Of a stretch of DNA of 64,000 bases, positions 43,573-51,959 are shown piece by piece. Each line of letters opens with the position of its first letter. Position 1 is the stretch's first letter. The position numbers were made by a program, and so were the translations under genes. The DNA comes from Planomonospora sp. ID67723 (GTDB lineage Bacteria > Actinomycetota > Actinomycetes > Streptosporangiales > Streptosporangiaceae), in assembly GCF_015711605.1 (NCBI RefSeq), contig NZ_JABTEZ010000001.1:2632001-2696000 (forward strand). Reading direction: 5' to 3'. The notes under the pieces were generated by a model that was given only the letters and a program-made list of their open reading frames with translations, was not told where the DNA came from and did no database searches.

Positions 43573-44505
43573 TCAGGCGCGGGCGGCCTGGGCGGCACGC
43601 CGGGCCTCGCGGCGCTCGACGAAGCGGGAGGCGGTGGTCTCCATGCGGGCGAGGAACTCGGCGAGCTCGTCGCGGGCCTTCTCGCCGTCGGCGTCGAGGT
43701 CCTTCATGTCGAACACGGCCCACTGGCGCAGCACCGGCATGAGCACGTCGTCGAGGTGCAGGCGCAGGTCGTAGATGCCGGCGTTGGCGATGATCATCGC
43801 CTTGCGGGTGAAGCCCTCGATGCCGGTGCCGGGCATCTGGAAGGTGGTGACCACGTCGGTGACGGCGCGCATGGTCTGACCCGGGGTGAGCTGGAAGGCC
43901 GCGTTGAGCAGGTTGCGGTAGAAGAGCATGTGCAGGTTCTCGTCGGCGGCGATCTTGGCGAGCAGCCGTTCGCAGTTCGGGTCCCCGGAGGCCTTGCCGG
44001 TGTTGCGGTGCGAGATGCGGGTGGCCAGCTCCTGGAACGAGACGTAGGCCAGAGAGTGCAGCACGCCCTCGTAGGAGTTGGTGAAGCCCTCGCCCATGTG
44101 GGTCATCCGGGCCCGCTCCAGGGCGACCGGGTCGACCGCCCGGGTGACCGTCAGGTAGTCGCGGATGGCGGTGCCGTGCCGGCCCTCCTCCGCCGTCCAG
44201 CGGTGGACCCACGTGCCCCACGCCGCGTCACGGCCGAAGGTGGTGGCGATCTCGTGGTGGTAGCTGGGGAGGTTGTCCTCGGTCAGCAGGTTGACGATGA
44301 GGGAGATCCGCGCCTCCTCCGGGATGGTCGAGTCGGTCTCGGCCCAGGCCTCGCCGCCGAACACGCCGTCGTAGTCACGGCCTTCGGACCACGGGACGTA
44401 CTCGTGCGGGAACCACTCCTTGGCCACCTTGAGGTGCCGGTCCAACTCGCCCGCCACGACGGGCTCAAGCTCGTGCAGCAGCTCGGTCTGGCTGAACTCT
44501 CGCAT
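43573..44505 (-). CDS. Acyl-ACP desaturase (type 2, soluble di-iron)
   Basis: 310 codons from ATG 44505 with GAGGGAG upstream. Di-iron ligand motifs: LTEDNLPSYHHE (Glu76 with the following His pair), EEGRHG (Glu107, His110) and a later DENLHMLFYR. It introduces a cis double bond in acyl-ACP, using ferredoxin and O2. Actinobacteria use such DesA enzymes to control membrane fluidity. A perfect 18-bp palindrome lies directly upstream and probably binds a TetR-type regulator encoded elsewhere. Confidence 0.92.
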   Translation of the reverse strand: MREFSQTELLHELEPVVAGELDRHLKVAKEWFPHEYVPWSEGRDYDGVFGGEAWAETDSTIPEEARISLIVNLLTEDNLPSYHHEIATTFGRDAAWGTWVHRWTAEEGRHGTAIRDYLTVTRAVDPVALERARMTHMGEGFTNSYEGVLHSLAYVSFQELATRISHRNTGKASGDPNCERLLAKIAADENLHMLFYRNLLNAAFQLTPGQTMRAVTDVVTTFQMPGTGIEGFTRKAMIIANAGIYDLRLHLDDVLMPVLRQWAVFDMKDLDADGEKARDELAEFLARMETTASRFVERREARRAAQAARA

Positions 44506-44536
44506 AAGGCTCTCCCTCGCAGTCTACGCAACCGTA

Positions 44537-44554
44537 ACCTACGTTAACGTAGGT
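44537..44554 (-). promoter_or_regulatory. 18-bp perfect palindromic operator upstream of the desaturase
   Basis: ACCTACGTTAACGTAGGT, centred 40 nt before the ATG at 44505. Perfect dyads of this size without spacer are typical of TetR-family sites controlling fatty-acid genes. No regulator gene adjoins it. Confidence 0.75.
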
Positions 44555-44726
44555 AAATCCTCCTCCCGTAAGTGTGATTGGCCCTATTTATTGCCGTCAG
44601 GTTTGTGGTGTTCCCACTTGTGGCGGTGCCGCTCGTGGGGAACGGAGATCCGCCGAACCCGTATCAGTGCGTGGTCGCGGCGGGCTCCGGCCCGGCCCCC
44701 ACGACCTGTGCCCGCGCACTCCGTAG

Positions 44727-45034
44727 CTGTTCCGGGAGACGATCGCGCACTGGCGCCGGGTCGGCAACCGCACGCTGATCGCGATCGCGCTGCGCAACCT
44801 CGTCCCGCTGCTCGTCCGGACAGGCATGGACGAGGCCGCGGTGACGCTCGCCGCGACGTTGCGGCGGGCGTCACCGGGTGACTCATACGGAGCCGAGGCC
44901 GAGCGGCTCGCGCTGATGCTGGAGGCCGTCCGCGCCCGGCTGGGCGGCGGCCGCCACGCCGGGGCCGAGCTCACCGGCGCCGGCAGGTCGCTGGAGGAGA
45001 CGGCCGACCACGCCCTGGCCGTGCTGAACGCCCA
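44727..45034 (+). pseudogene. C-terminal remnant of a SARP/LuxR-type large regulator
   Basis: The frame starts after a stop at 44724 and reads LFRETIAHWRRVGNRTLIAI, then LRNLVPLLVRTGMDEAAVTL. It continues through YGAEAERLALMLEAVRARLG to SLEETADHALAVLNAHAAG. This is helical TPR-like sequence typical of the end of AfsR/LuxR-family ATPase regulators. No N-terminal ATPase or DNA-binding part is upstream. Its codons are read antisense as the tail of the DUF998 gene. Confidence 0.65.
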
Positions 45035-45644
45035 CGCCGCGGGCGGCCAGGAGGACCAGCACGATCTCGGAGAGCATCAGCAGGCGTTCGACCAGGCCGT
45101 AGTAGGCGGGGCCGTCGATCAGATCCGCGGTCAGCGAGCCGGGGTGGGCCGCTAGGAACGCCGCCAGCAGAAGCACCGAGAGCACGCTCACCGCCGAGAG
45201 CACGGCGTCGCCGGAGCGGCGCCCGAGCAGCCGGCCCGCGCACGGCAGCGCGGTGAACACCACGGCCGCCGACCAGCGGTGGATCTCCCCGGTGATCGAG
45301 ACGACCCCGGGTGCGGCGTCGGTGGGGAACGACGCGGTCAGCAGCAGGCCCAGCGCCGAGGCCACCAGCAGCACCCGGGCCGCCGCGCTGCCGGCCGGAT
45401 CCGTCCTGGCCAGGCCGTACGCGGTCCACAGGCAGCCGGCCGCCAGCGCGAGCGTGCCGCCGACCAGGGCCCAGGCGGTGTCGTCCAGCAGCGCGTAGTC
45501 GCTGATCAGGCCCGTCATCGGGTCCACCGCGCCACCCGCGGCCAGGTGCACCCAGGCCATCGCCAGCAGGGCGAGCACCGCCCCGCCCATGCCGAGCCCG
45601 CGCCAGACCGGCTCCGGGCCCCGGCTCGAGTCCGCACCGCTCAT
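44883..45644 (-). CDS. DUF998 membrane protein with a chimeric antisense C-terminus
   Basis: 253 codons from ATG 45644. The first about 200 residues have seven or so hydrophobic segments typical of DUF998 (IHRWSAAVVFTALPCAGRLL). From about 45050 to the stop the frame is antisense to the regulator remnant and reads as low-complexity sequence (GVGVQHGQGVVGRLLQRPAG). This implies a past rearrangement that joined two unrelated genes end to end and replaced the natural stop. Protein function was never assigned. The transporter-like core may be intact. Confidence 0.65.
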   Translation of the reverse strand: MSGADSSRGPEPVWRGLGMGGAVLALLAMAWVHLAAGGAVDPMTGLISDYALLDDTAWALVGGTLALAAGCLWTAYGLARTDPAGSAAARVLLVASALGLLLTASFPTDAAPGVVSITGEIHRWSAAVVFTALPCAGRLLGRRSGDAVLSAVSVLSVLLLAAFLAAHPGSLTADLIDGPAYYGLVERLLMLSEIVLVLLAARGVGVQHGQGVVGRLLQRPAGAGELGPGVAAAAQPGADGLQHQREPLGLGSV

Positions 45645-46942
45645 CGGGCCACCTCCCGGTAGATCTCCTCGAACCGGGCCAGGGATGCCTGGTGGTCGTG
45701 GGTGAGCGCGATCGCGCGGCTCGCCGCGCCCATGACGGCGCGCAGGCCCGGCGAGGCGAGCAGGCCGGTCAGATGCCGGGCCAGTTCCTGGACGTCGCCG
45801 GGCCGGAACAGGTGACCGTTCTCACCGGGGCGGACCAGGTGGGGCAGGGCCATCGCGTCGGCGGCGACCACCGGCAGCCCGGTGGCCATGGCCTCCAGCG
45901 TGGCGATGCTCTGCAGCTCGGCCACGCCCGGCATGGCGAAGACGTCGGCGGCGGCATAGGCCTGGGGGAGCTCCTCGTCGGGAACGAACCCCAGGAAGAA
46001 CACGTGGTCGCCGACCCCGATGCGCCGCGCCAGCCGTTCCAGCGCGGCCCGCTGCCCGCCGGTGCCGACCAGCGCGAGCTGGGCGTCACTGCCGTTGAGG
46101 ATGTACGGCAGGGCGCGGACGAGCTCGTCCAGCCGCTTCTCCTCGTCCAGCCTGCCGACGAACAGCACGGTCTCCCGGTCGGGCAGGTCGAACGCCTTGC
46201 GCGCCCACATCCTGGGCTCCGCCCGGGGCTGGAACCGGCCGAGGTCGATGCCGCACGAGACCGGCTCCACCGGCGGGGCGAACCCCTTGTCCGTGAGCAG
46301 CCCGGCCGCGATCCGGGTCGGCGTGGTCACCCGGTCCGCCCGCGAGAAGACCCGGTTGAAGTCGCGCCAGGCGAGCTCGCCCGCGCGGTCGCGGAGCCGC
46401 TCGGGGATGTGGGCGAACTGGAAGAGGTTGTCGGGCATGAAGTGGTTGGTCGCCACCACCGGGAGGCCCCCGCGCCGGGCGGCCGCGATCGCCGCGCGGC
46501 CGACCACGAAGTGCCCTTGCACGTGGACCACGTCCGGGGCGAGGGAGTCGATCAACCGGTCGAGCCTGGCCGGCACCGAGACCCGCATGGTCGGGTGGAC
46601 GAGCAGCGGGGCCGAGCGCAGCCGGTGCACGGTCACCCCGTCGACGCGATCGGTCCTGGCCTGGCCGGTGTCGGAGGCGCAGACCACGTGGACCTCGTTG
46701 CCCCGCTCGGCCAGGCCGCGGGCCAGCCGGTGGGTGAAGTAGGCCGCGCCGTTCACGTCCGGAGGGTAGGTGTCGGTCCCGATGAGCACCCGGCGGGGCC
46801 GGGTGGCGGGAGGCCCGGGAACGGAAGCGGCGCCGCGGGCGGCGGAAGGGGAGACGGCGACAGGTGAGGGGGCGGCGGTGACGGCCATGGAGGGGGCTCC
46901 GTTCGTCGGGCTGTCGGGGGTCGTCGGGCTGTCGAGGATCAT
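45641..46942 (-). CDS. GT4-family glycosyltransferase
   Basis: 433 codons from ATG 46942, which overlaps the stop of the EamA gene by ATGA. ATG 46888 with GGAG 8 nt upstream is an alternative start and leaves 415 codons. GT-B fold: N-terminal GTDTYPPDVNGAAYFTHRLA, DVVHVQGHFV, and donor-site VLFVGRLDEEKRLDELVRAL with the ExxxxxxxE-like GVAELQSIATLEAMATGLPV. This resembles PimB/MgtA-type mannosyl- or glycosyltransferases. Substrate unknown. Confidence 0.88.
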   Translation of the reverse strand: MILDSPTTPDSPTNGAPSMAVTAAPSPVAVSPSAARGAASVPGPPATRPRRVLIGTDTYPPDVNGAAYFTHRLARGLAERGNEVHVVCASDTGQARTDRVDGVTVHRLRSAPLLVHPTMRVSVPARLDRLIDSLAPDVVHVQGHFVVGRAAIAAARRGGLPVVATNHFMPDNLFQFAHIPERLRDRAGELAWRDFNRVFSRADRVTTPTRIAAGLLTDKGFAPPVEPVSCGIDLGRFQPRAEPRMWARKAFDLPDRETVLFVGRLDEEKRLDELVRALPYILNGSDAQLALVGTGGQRAALERLARRIGVGDHVFFLGFVPDEELPQAYAAADVFAMPGVAELQSIATLEAMATGLPVVAADAMALPHLVRPGENGHLFRPGDVQELARHLTGLLASPGLRAVMGAASRAIALTHDHQASLARFEEIYREVAR

Positions 46943-47769
46943 CGGGCTGCCGGGCCGGAAGCGGGTGACATCGGGGTGGTGCGGGCCAGGGCGACGGTCC
47001 CGGCGGCGGTGAGCGCCGCCGCCGCCAGAGCGGTGAGCAGACTCGTCGCGCCGGTGGGCAGGGGCTCGCCGAGCAGGAGCGCGCCGAACGTGACGGCGGT
47101 CAGCGGGTCGGCCACCTGCAGGGCGGCGAAGGCGACGCCGAAGTGGCCGATGGCGTAGGCGCGCTGCAGCAGGGCCAGCGCGATGAGGGCGGGCACGGGG
47201 GCCGCCGCCAGGAACCAGAGCTCCCGGTTGCCGTCGACCAGGACGCGGGCGAGGGTCGCGGTCGCGCCGTACAGCACGCCCGCCCCCGTCGCGAGCAGCA
47301 CGGCCCGCGCGGCGGGGGAGGCCCGCCGGGCGGCGGCCCACAGGGCGAGGGCGGCGGCGGCCGCTCCCCCGAGCAGGGCCACCGCCTCCCCGGTGCCGAG
47401 GTACGGCGAGCCGGAGTGCTGGGGCACGACCAGCACCAGGCCGACGAGCCCGACGGCGATCACGGCCGCGGCGCCGAGCTCGCCCGGCCGGATCCTGCGG
47501 CGGTGCAGGGCGGCGGCGCAGGGCAGGGCGAACAGCAGGCTGGCCACGCCCATCGGCTGGACCACCGTGAGCGGGCCGTAGGCGAGCGCGACGACGTGCA
47601 GGGCCGTGCCCGCGCCGATCGCCAGGCCGCCCAGCAGCCACCGGGGCCGGCGCAGCAGCCGGCGCACGGCGGGCCCGGACGTGCCCGCCGCCTCGAACTG
47701 CTGCAACGCGGCGCCGAGTGCGAAGAACAGCGATCCCAGCAACGCCAGTCCGGCCGCCAGCACGGTCAT
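46939..47769 (-). CDS. EamA/DMT-family transporter
   Basis: 276 codons from ATG 47769 (GAGGGGAG upstream; a GTG 15 nt earlier is less likely). Ten hydrophobic segments in two halves, GPLTVVQPMGVASLLFALP in the first and VADPLTAVTFGALLLGEPLP in the second. Translationally coupled to the glycosyltransferase, which suggests a shared export or modification job, but the substrate is unknown. Confidence 0.8.
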   Translation of the reverse strand: MTVLAAGLALLGSLFFALGAALQQFEAAGTSGPAVRRLLRRPRWLLGGLAIGAGTALHVVALAYGPLTVVQPMGVASLLFALPCAAALHRRRIRPGELGAAAVIAVGLVGLVLVVPQHSGSPYLGTGEAVALLGGAAAAALALWAAARRASPAARAVLLATGAGVLYGATATLARVLVDGNRELWFLAAAPVPALIALALLQRAYAIGHFGVAFAALQVADPLTAVTFGALLLGEPLPTGATSLLTALAAAALTAAGTVALARTTPMSPASGPAAR

Positions 47770-47961
47770 GCGCACTCCCCTCACAGCAGATCAAGACATG
47801 GCGAGATGACCGCGACGCCTCACGGAGGCGTCCGGACGGGGTCTTCCGGTGAACTAGTGGCAGCGTCCCGCGTCGGGGAGGCCCGGAACCATAGGGGATC
47901 TCCCTGACTTCGGTGGGAGTGCCCTGAGATCTGCGTCGGGGGAGCGGACGGACCGGGACGG

Positions 47962-48594
47962 TCAGTCGGCGGTGGCGTAGGCGGGCTGCTCGCCCTCCTC
48001 GGGGACGGCCCGGCGGCGGCGCGTGTACCGGACGACCTCGACGATCACCGTGATCGTCACCGCGATGCCGAGTCCGAGCAGCAGGCCCTTGATCGGGTCG
48101 TGCTCGAAGGCCGCGCCGCCCACGTAGCCGATCAGGCCCGAGTAGACGGCCCAGGAGACGGCGGCGATCCCGTCGAAGAAGGCGAAGGAGCGGCGGGGGT
48201 AGGTGACCGCGCCCATCGTCAGTGTGCAGGCCGTACGGCCGCCGGGGATGTAGCGGGCGACCACGAGGACGAGCCCGCCCCTCTCCGCCAGTGCCTGCTC
48301 GGCCCAGGCGAACGCCTTGCGGCTGCGCCTGCCGTTGCGCAGCCTGTTGTTGGTGGTGCGGCCGATGGCGTAGGAGATGTGGTCACCGGCGAAGGCTCCC
48401 AGCGCCGCCACCAGGATCACCAGCGCCACGTCGGGCGCGCCGGTGGAGGCGGCGAACACGCCTGCGGTGATCACGGACGTCTCGGCGGGCACGATCGGGA
48501 AGAACCCGTCGAGCATCGCCAGCGCGAACAGCGCGAGATAGATCCACGGCGAGGACATCGCCTGCTGGACCGCGTCGAGGATGGCCTGCGTCAT
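47962..48594 (-). CDS. DedA-family membrane protein
   Basis: 210 codons from ATG 48594. Characteristic ALAMLDGFFPIVPAETSVIT, GAFAGDHISYAIGR and ARYIPGGRT, with five or so hydrophobic segments. DedA proteins are undecaprenyl- or phospholipid-flippase-like transporters of the bacterial membrane. Divergent from the two-component system at 48849 over a 254-nt gap. Confidence 0.88.
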   Translation of the reverse strand: MTQAILDAVQQAMSSPWIYLALFALAMLDGFFPIVPAETSVITAGVFAASTGAPDVALVILVAALGAFAGDHISYAIGRTTNNRLRNGRRSRKAFAWAEQALAERGGLVLVVARYIPGGRTACTLTMGAVTYPRRSFAFFDGIAAVSWAVYSGLIGYVGGAAFEHDPIKGLLLGLGIAVTITVIVEVVRYTRRRRAVPEEGEQPAYATAD

Positions 48595-48848
48595 GACCGG
48601 GGCTCCATGGGGCTCGGGGGAATCTCTACAGCACGGTGACGGCCCGGCGATCTCAGGACATCGGGAAGATCCCCGAAGTCCGCGGGGCGCGCCCCTGAGA
48701 TCCCTCAGGGACCCGTCATGTGAACCGTAGGAATTCTGCCGTCTTCCGGACATCACACCAACGGCCGCAGCGACCCCCTACTTTCGTCGGGGGCCGGCCG
48801 TTACCGGCGGCGGAGGGCGGGGTCCAGGCGGGCTTGTACCGTCGCAGG

Positions 48849-50105
48849 GTGATCAGAAATCGTGGGCGCAGGCCCTCCGGCTCGCCGGTTCGACGGGCGG
48901 GAGGGGACCTGCTCCTCTGGGCGGTCCTGTCCTTCGTGATGCTTCCCGTCCCGCCGGTCCCCCCGTGGTGGGGGCCGGTCGACGGCCGGACGGAGGCGTG
49001 GGCGGCGGTGGCGGGGGCGGTGTTCCTGGCGGCGGCCGTGCTCGCCCGCCGCCGGGCGCCGCTGGCCGTGGCGCTGGCCGTCCTGGCGGCGGGGTCGATG
49101 GACCTGGGCGAGGGCGTGGCCACCGCGACGCTGTGGGGACTCGACGAGCAGGTGAAGCTGGCCCCGCTGAACGGGTTCACACTCGCGGTCGTCGTCTTCA
49201 GCTACCTGTCCGGCCGCCGGGCGGCCGCCGTGTGGCCCGCCGCGCTGGCCTACGCGGCGATCCTGGCGGCGGGCACCGCCGTGGCCGTCGCCTGGCCCCC
49301 GGAGCCGGGCTCGCCGGTGTCGGCGTTCTGGATCCCCGCCCTGTCCGGGATGCTGTTCAGCGCGGTCCTGCCGTGGGGGACCGGCCTGCTCGTGCGGCAG
49401 CGCGCCGAGGCGCGGACGCGCGAGCGGCAACTGGTCGCCGCCCAGGCGGGACTGCGCGAGCGCAACCGGATCGCTCAGGACATGCACGACTCGATCGGGC
49501 ACGACCTGGCCCTCATCGCGCTGCGCGCCGCCGCCCTGGAGGTGGCGCCCGACCTCGACGAGCGCCATCGCAGGGCCGCCGGGGAGTTGCGCGCCGCCGC
49601 GGCCGAGACCACCGAGCGCCTGCGCCGGACCATCGGCGTGCTCCGCGAGGGGGAAGCGCCGCCGCTGGCCCCCTCCCGGGAGAGCGTCGTGGAGATCGTG
49701 GACAGGGCGAGGGACTCGGGGATGCGGGTGGAACTGCGCGGAGAGGGGGGACTGCGGGACCGTACGGCCTGCGGGGTCGTCCAGGAGGCGCTGACCAACG
49801 CCGCCAAGCACGCCCCCGGCGCCCCGGTGACGGTCGAGGTGCTCGGCGGCACCGGTGGGATCGCGGTGGCCGTGACCAGCCGTGCTCCGGCCGCCCCGGT
49901 CGCCCGCGCCGCCGGGGGAGGCATGGGCCTGATCGGGCTGCGCGAGCGGGTCCGGCTCGCCGGAGGAACGTTCGAGGCGGCTCCCGGCCCGGACGGCTTC
50001 CGGGTCGTGGCGCGCTTCCCCCGCCAGGGCGGAGCCGTTCCCGGCGGGGGAAGCGCCCTCCCCCTTTCGGGCGGAGCCGTCTCGTGGGAGGGCGGGGCCG
50101 GATGA
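48849..50105 (+). CDS. Sensor histidine kinase, NarL/DesK type (HisKA_3)
   Basis: 418 codons from GTG 48849. N-terminal region of five or six hydrophobic segments (about 20-165), then HisKA_3 with His213 in QDMHDSIGHDLALIALR. The HATPase domain shows QEALTNAAKHAPG and GGMGLIGLRERVRLAGG. A low-complexity Gly/Pro tail ends the protein. It overlaps the response regulator gene by 4 nt (ATGA). Confidence 0.92.
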   Translation: MIRNRGRRPSGSPVRRAGGDLLLWAVLSFVMLPVPPVPPWWGPVDGRTEAWAAVAGAVFLAAAVLARRRAPLAVALAVLAAGSMDLGEGVATATLWGLDEQVKLAPLNGFTLAVVVFSYLSGRRAAAVWPAALAYAAILAAGTAVAVAWPPEPGSPVSAFWIPALSGMLFSAVLPWGTGLLVRQRAEARTRERQLVAAQAGLRERNRIAQDMHDSIGHDLALIALRAAALEVAPDLDERHRRAAGELRAAAAETTERLRRTIGVLREGEAPPLAPSRESVVEIVDRARDSGMRVELRGEGGLRDRTACGVVQEALTNAAKHAPGAPVTVEVLGGTGGIAVAVTSRAPAAPVARAAGGGMGLIGLRERVRLAGGTFEAAPGPDGFRVVARFPRQGGAVPGGGSALPLSGGAVSWEGGAG

Positions 50106-50803
50106 TCCGGGTGCTGCTGGCCGACGACGAGACCATGATCCGGGCCGGTGTCCGGGCCATCCTGGCCGCCGACCCGGAGATCGAGGTGGTCGCCGAGGCG
50201 GGCGACGGGCGGGAGGCGGTCGACCTGGCGCTCGCGCACCGCCCCGACGTCGTCCTGCTCGACATCCGCATGCCCCGGCTGGACGGCCTGGCGGCGGTCG
50301 CCGAACTGCGCAGGGCCGTACCGGGGACCGGTGTGCTGATGCTGACCACGTTCGGCGAGGACGAGTACATCGCCCGGGCGCTGGGGGAGGGGGCGAGCGG
50401 GTTCCTGCTCAAGTCCGGGGACCCGCGCGAGCTGCTGGCCGGGATCCGCGCCGTCGCCGAGGGCGCCGCCTACCTGTCCCCGCGCGTCGCCCACCGGGTC
50501 ATCACCGAGCTGACCGGCGGCCGGATGTCCCGTGCGGCGGCGGCCCGCGACCGGGTCTCCGTCCTCACCCCCCGCGAGCGCGACGTCCTCGCCCTGGTCG
50601 GGGCCGGGCTGTCCAACGCCCAGATCGCCCGCAGGCTGCACCTGGTCGAGGGCACCGTCAAGGCCCACGTGAGCGCGATCCTCACCCGCCTGGACGCACG
50701 CAACCGCGTCCAGGCGGCGATCCTCGCCTACGAAGCCGGCATGCTCGCCCCCGACAGCGCCCCGGGCACGGGAAGCGGACAGCCGTACGGGCCCGCCTCG
50801 TAG
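50102..50803 (+). CDS. NarL/FixJ-type response regulator
   Basis: 233 codons. Receiver domain with the acidic pair at residues 8-9 (LLADDE), phospho-acceptor Asp54 (VVLLDIRMP) and Lys in GFLLKSGDP. LuxR-type HTH about 165-225 (LTPRERDVLALVGAGLSNAQ, then VEGTVKAHVSAILTRL). Cognate partner of the upstream kinase; targets unknown. The membrane protein at 50894 may be one of them. Confidence 0.95.
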   Translation: MIRVLLADDETMIRAGVRAILAADPEIEVVAEAGDGREAVDLALAHRPDVVLLDIRMPRLDGLAAVAELRRAVPGTGVLMLTTFGEDEYIARALGEGASGFLLKSGDPRELLAGIRAVAEGAAYLSPRVAHRVITELTGGRMSRAAAARDRVSVLTPRERDVLALVGAGLSNAQIARRLHLVEGTVKAHVSAILTRLDARNRVQAAILAYEAGMLAPDSAPGTGSGQPYGPAS

Positions 50804-50893
50804 GGACCGCCGGAACCGATCTCCCCCGTGCGGGGGAGACGGTTCCCCTCACGGCGGGAGGGGCGGGGAGACCGGGGACGGGAGGGTCGGATC

Positions 50894-51856
50894 ATGACCA
50901 CGCAGTTGATCGACGACGCCCGGACGGGAGCGCTCCGCCTGACGGCGAGTGCGGTGGCCGCCGCGGGCATGCTCCCCTATCTCACCCTCAAGGTCATCTG
51001 GCTGACCGGCGGCTCTCTCGGGATCAACGATCCCGAGGTCCTGGAGGACAGCGGCTTCTTCGGCCTCAACCTGCTCACCTTCAGCATGGACGTCGTCGCG
51101 CTGCTCATCGCGATCGCCTTCGTCCGGCCCTGGGGACGGCGGATCCCGGCCGGGCTGGTCCTGCTGCCCATCTGGGTCGGGACCGGCCTGCTGTCCACGA
51201 TCCTCGTCCAGGCCCCGCTGAGCAGCCTGGTCGGCGTGCTGAGCGGGACGCCGCTCCTCCCGCCGGGCGGGCCCGTGGCCGGCTGGGTCTACCTCGTCGT
51301 CTACACCGGCTTCTGCTGCCAGGGGCTCGGTCTCATGATCGGTTTCCAGTACCACGCGCGCCGCCGCTGGCCCTGGGTGTTCACCCTGCGAACCTCCGAC
51401 GACACGGCGAGCGCGACGCGGGAAGTGCAGTCCTTCGTCGCCCGGGGCACCGTGGCCGTCGCCGGAGTCCTGTCGACCATCAACCTCGCCTGGCTCCTCG
51501 GCGTGACCTACGGCCTGCCCGCCGAGACGGTCGCCCGCCGTTCCTTCGCCTTCTACCTGAACATCGGCATCAACGCGGCGTTGCCCGTCGCGGCGGCGGC
51601 GGGACTGCTGATGATCGTCCGCGGCCGCTCGGCGCGGCCGCTCTGGGTGCCGGTGACACTCGCCTGGATCGGCTCGGGCGCGATGTTCGCCTGGTCCCTC
51701 TACGGGATGATCATCACCCTGACGCCGAGCCCCCTGAACTCCGGTGGCGACCGCGGCATGGTCGACCTCGTCACCCTGTTCACCCTCCTCACGGGGGCCG
51801 TCGTCGGCCTGTCGGGGATCTTCGCCCTCGCCGGGCGCGCCGCTCGGGCTCGATGA
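50894..51856 (+). CDS. Multi-pass membrane protein of unknown function
   Basis: 320 codons from ATG 50894 with GGGAGGGT upstream. About eight hydrophobic segments, e.g. VAAAGMLPYLTLKVIWLTGG and WVYLVVYTGFCCQGLGLMIG. It follows the two-component system by 90 nt on the same strand and may be co-transcribed. I do not recognise the family. Confidence 0.7.
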   Translation: MTTQLIDDARTGALRLTASAVAAAGMLPYLTLKVIWLTGGSLGINDPEVLEDSGFFGLNLLTFSMDVVALLIAIAFVRPWGRRIPAGLVLLPIWVGTGLLSTILVQAPLSSLVGVLSGTPLLPPGGPVAGWVYLVVYTGFCCQGLGLMIGFQYHARRRWPWVFTLRTSDDTASATREVQSFVARGTVAVAGVLSTINLAWLLGVTYGLPAETVARRSFAFYLNIGINAALPVAAAAGLLMIVRGRSARPLWVPVTLAWIGSGAMFAWSLYGMIITLTPSPLNSGGDRGMVDLVTLFTLLTGAVVGLSGIFALAGRAARAR

Positions 51857-51959
51857 CCCCGGCGCCGGGGCGCGGAGGCCGGGAGGGGACCCGTCTCGGG
51901 GCGGCCGCCGCCGGGCCGTGCCCCGGAGCCCGGTCCGCAGGTGTCCGCCGTACGGCCCG

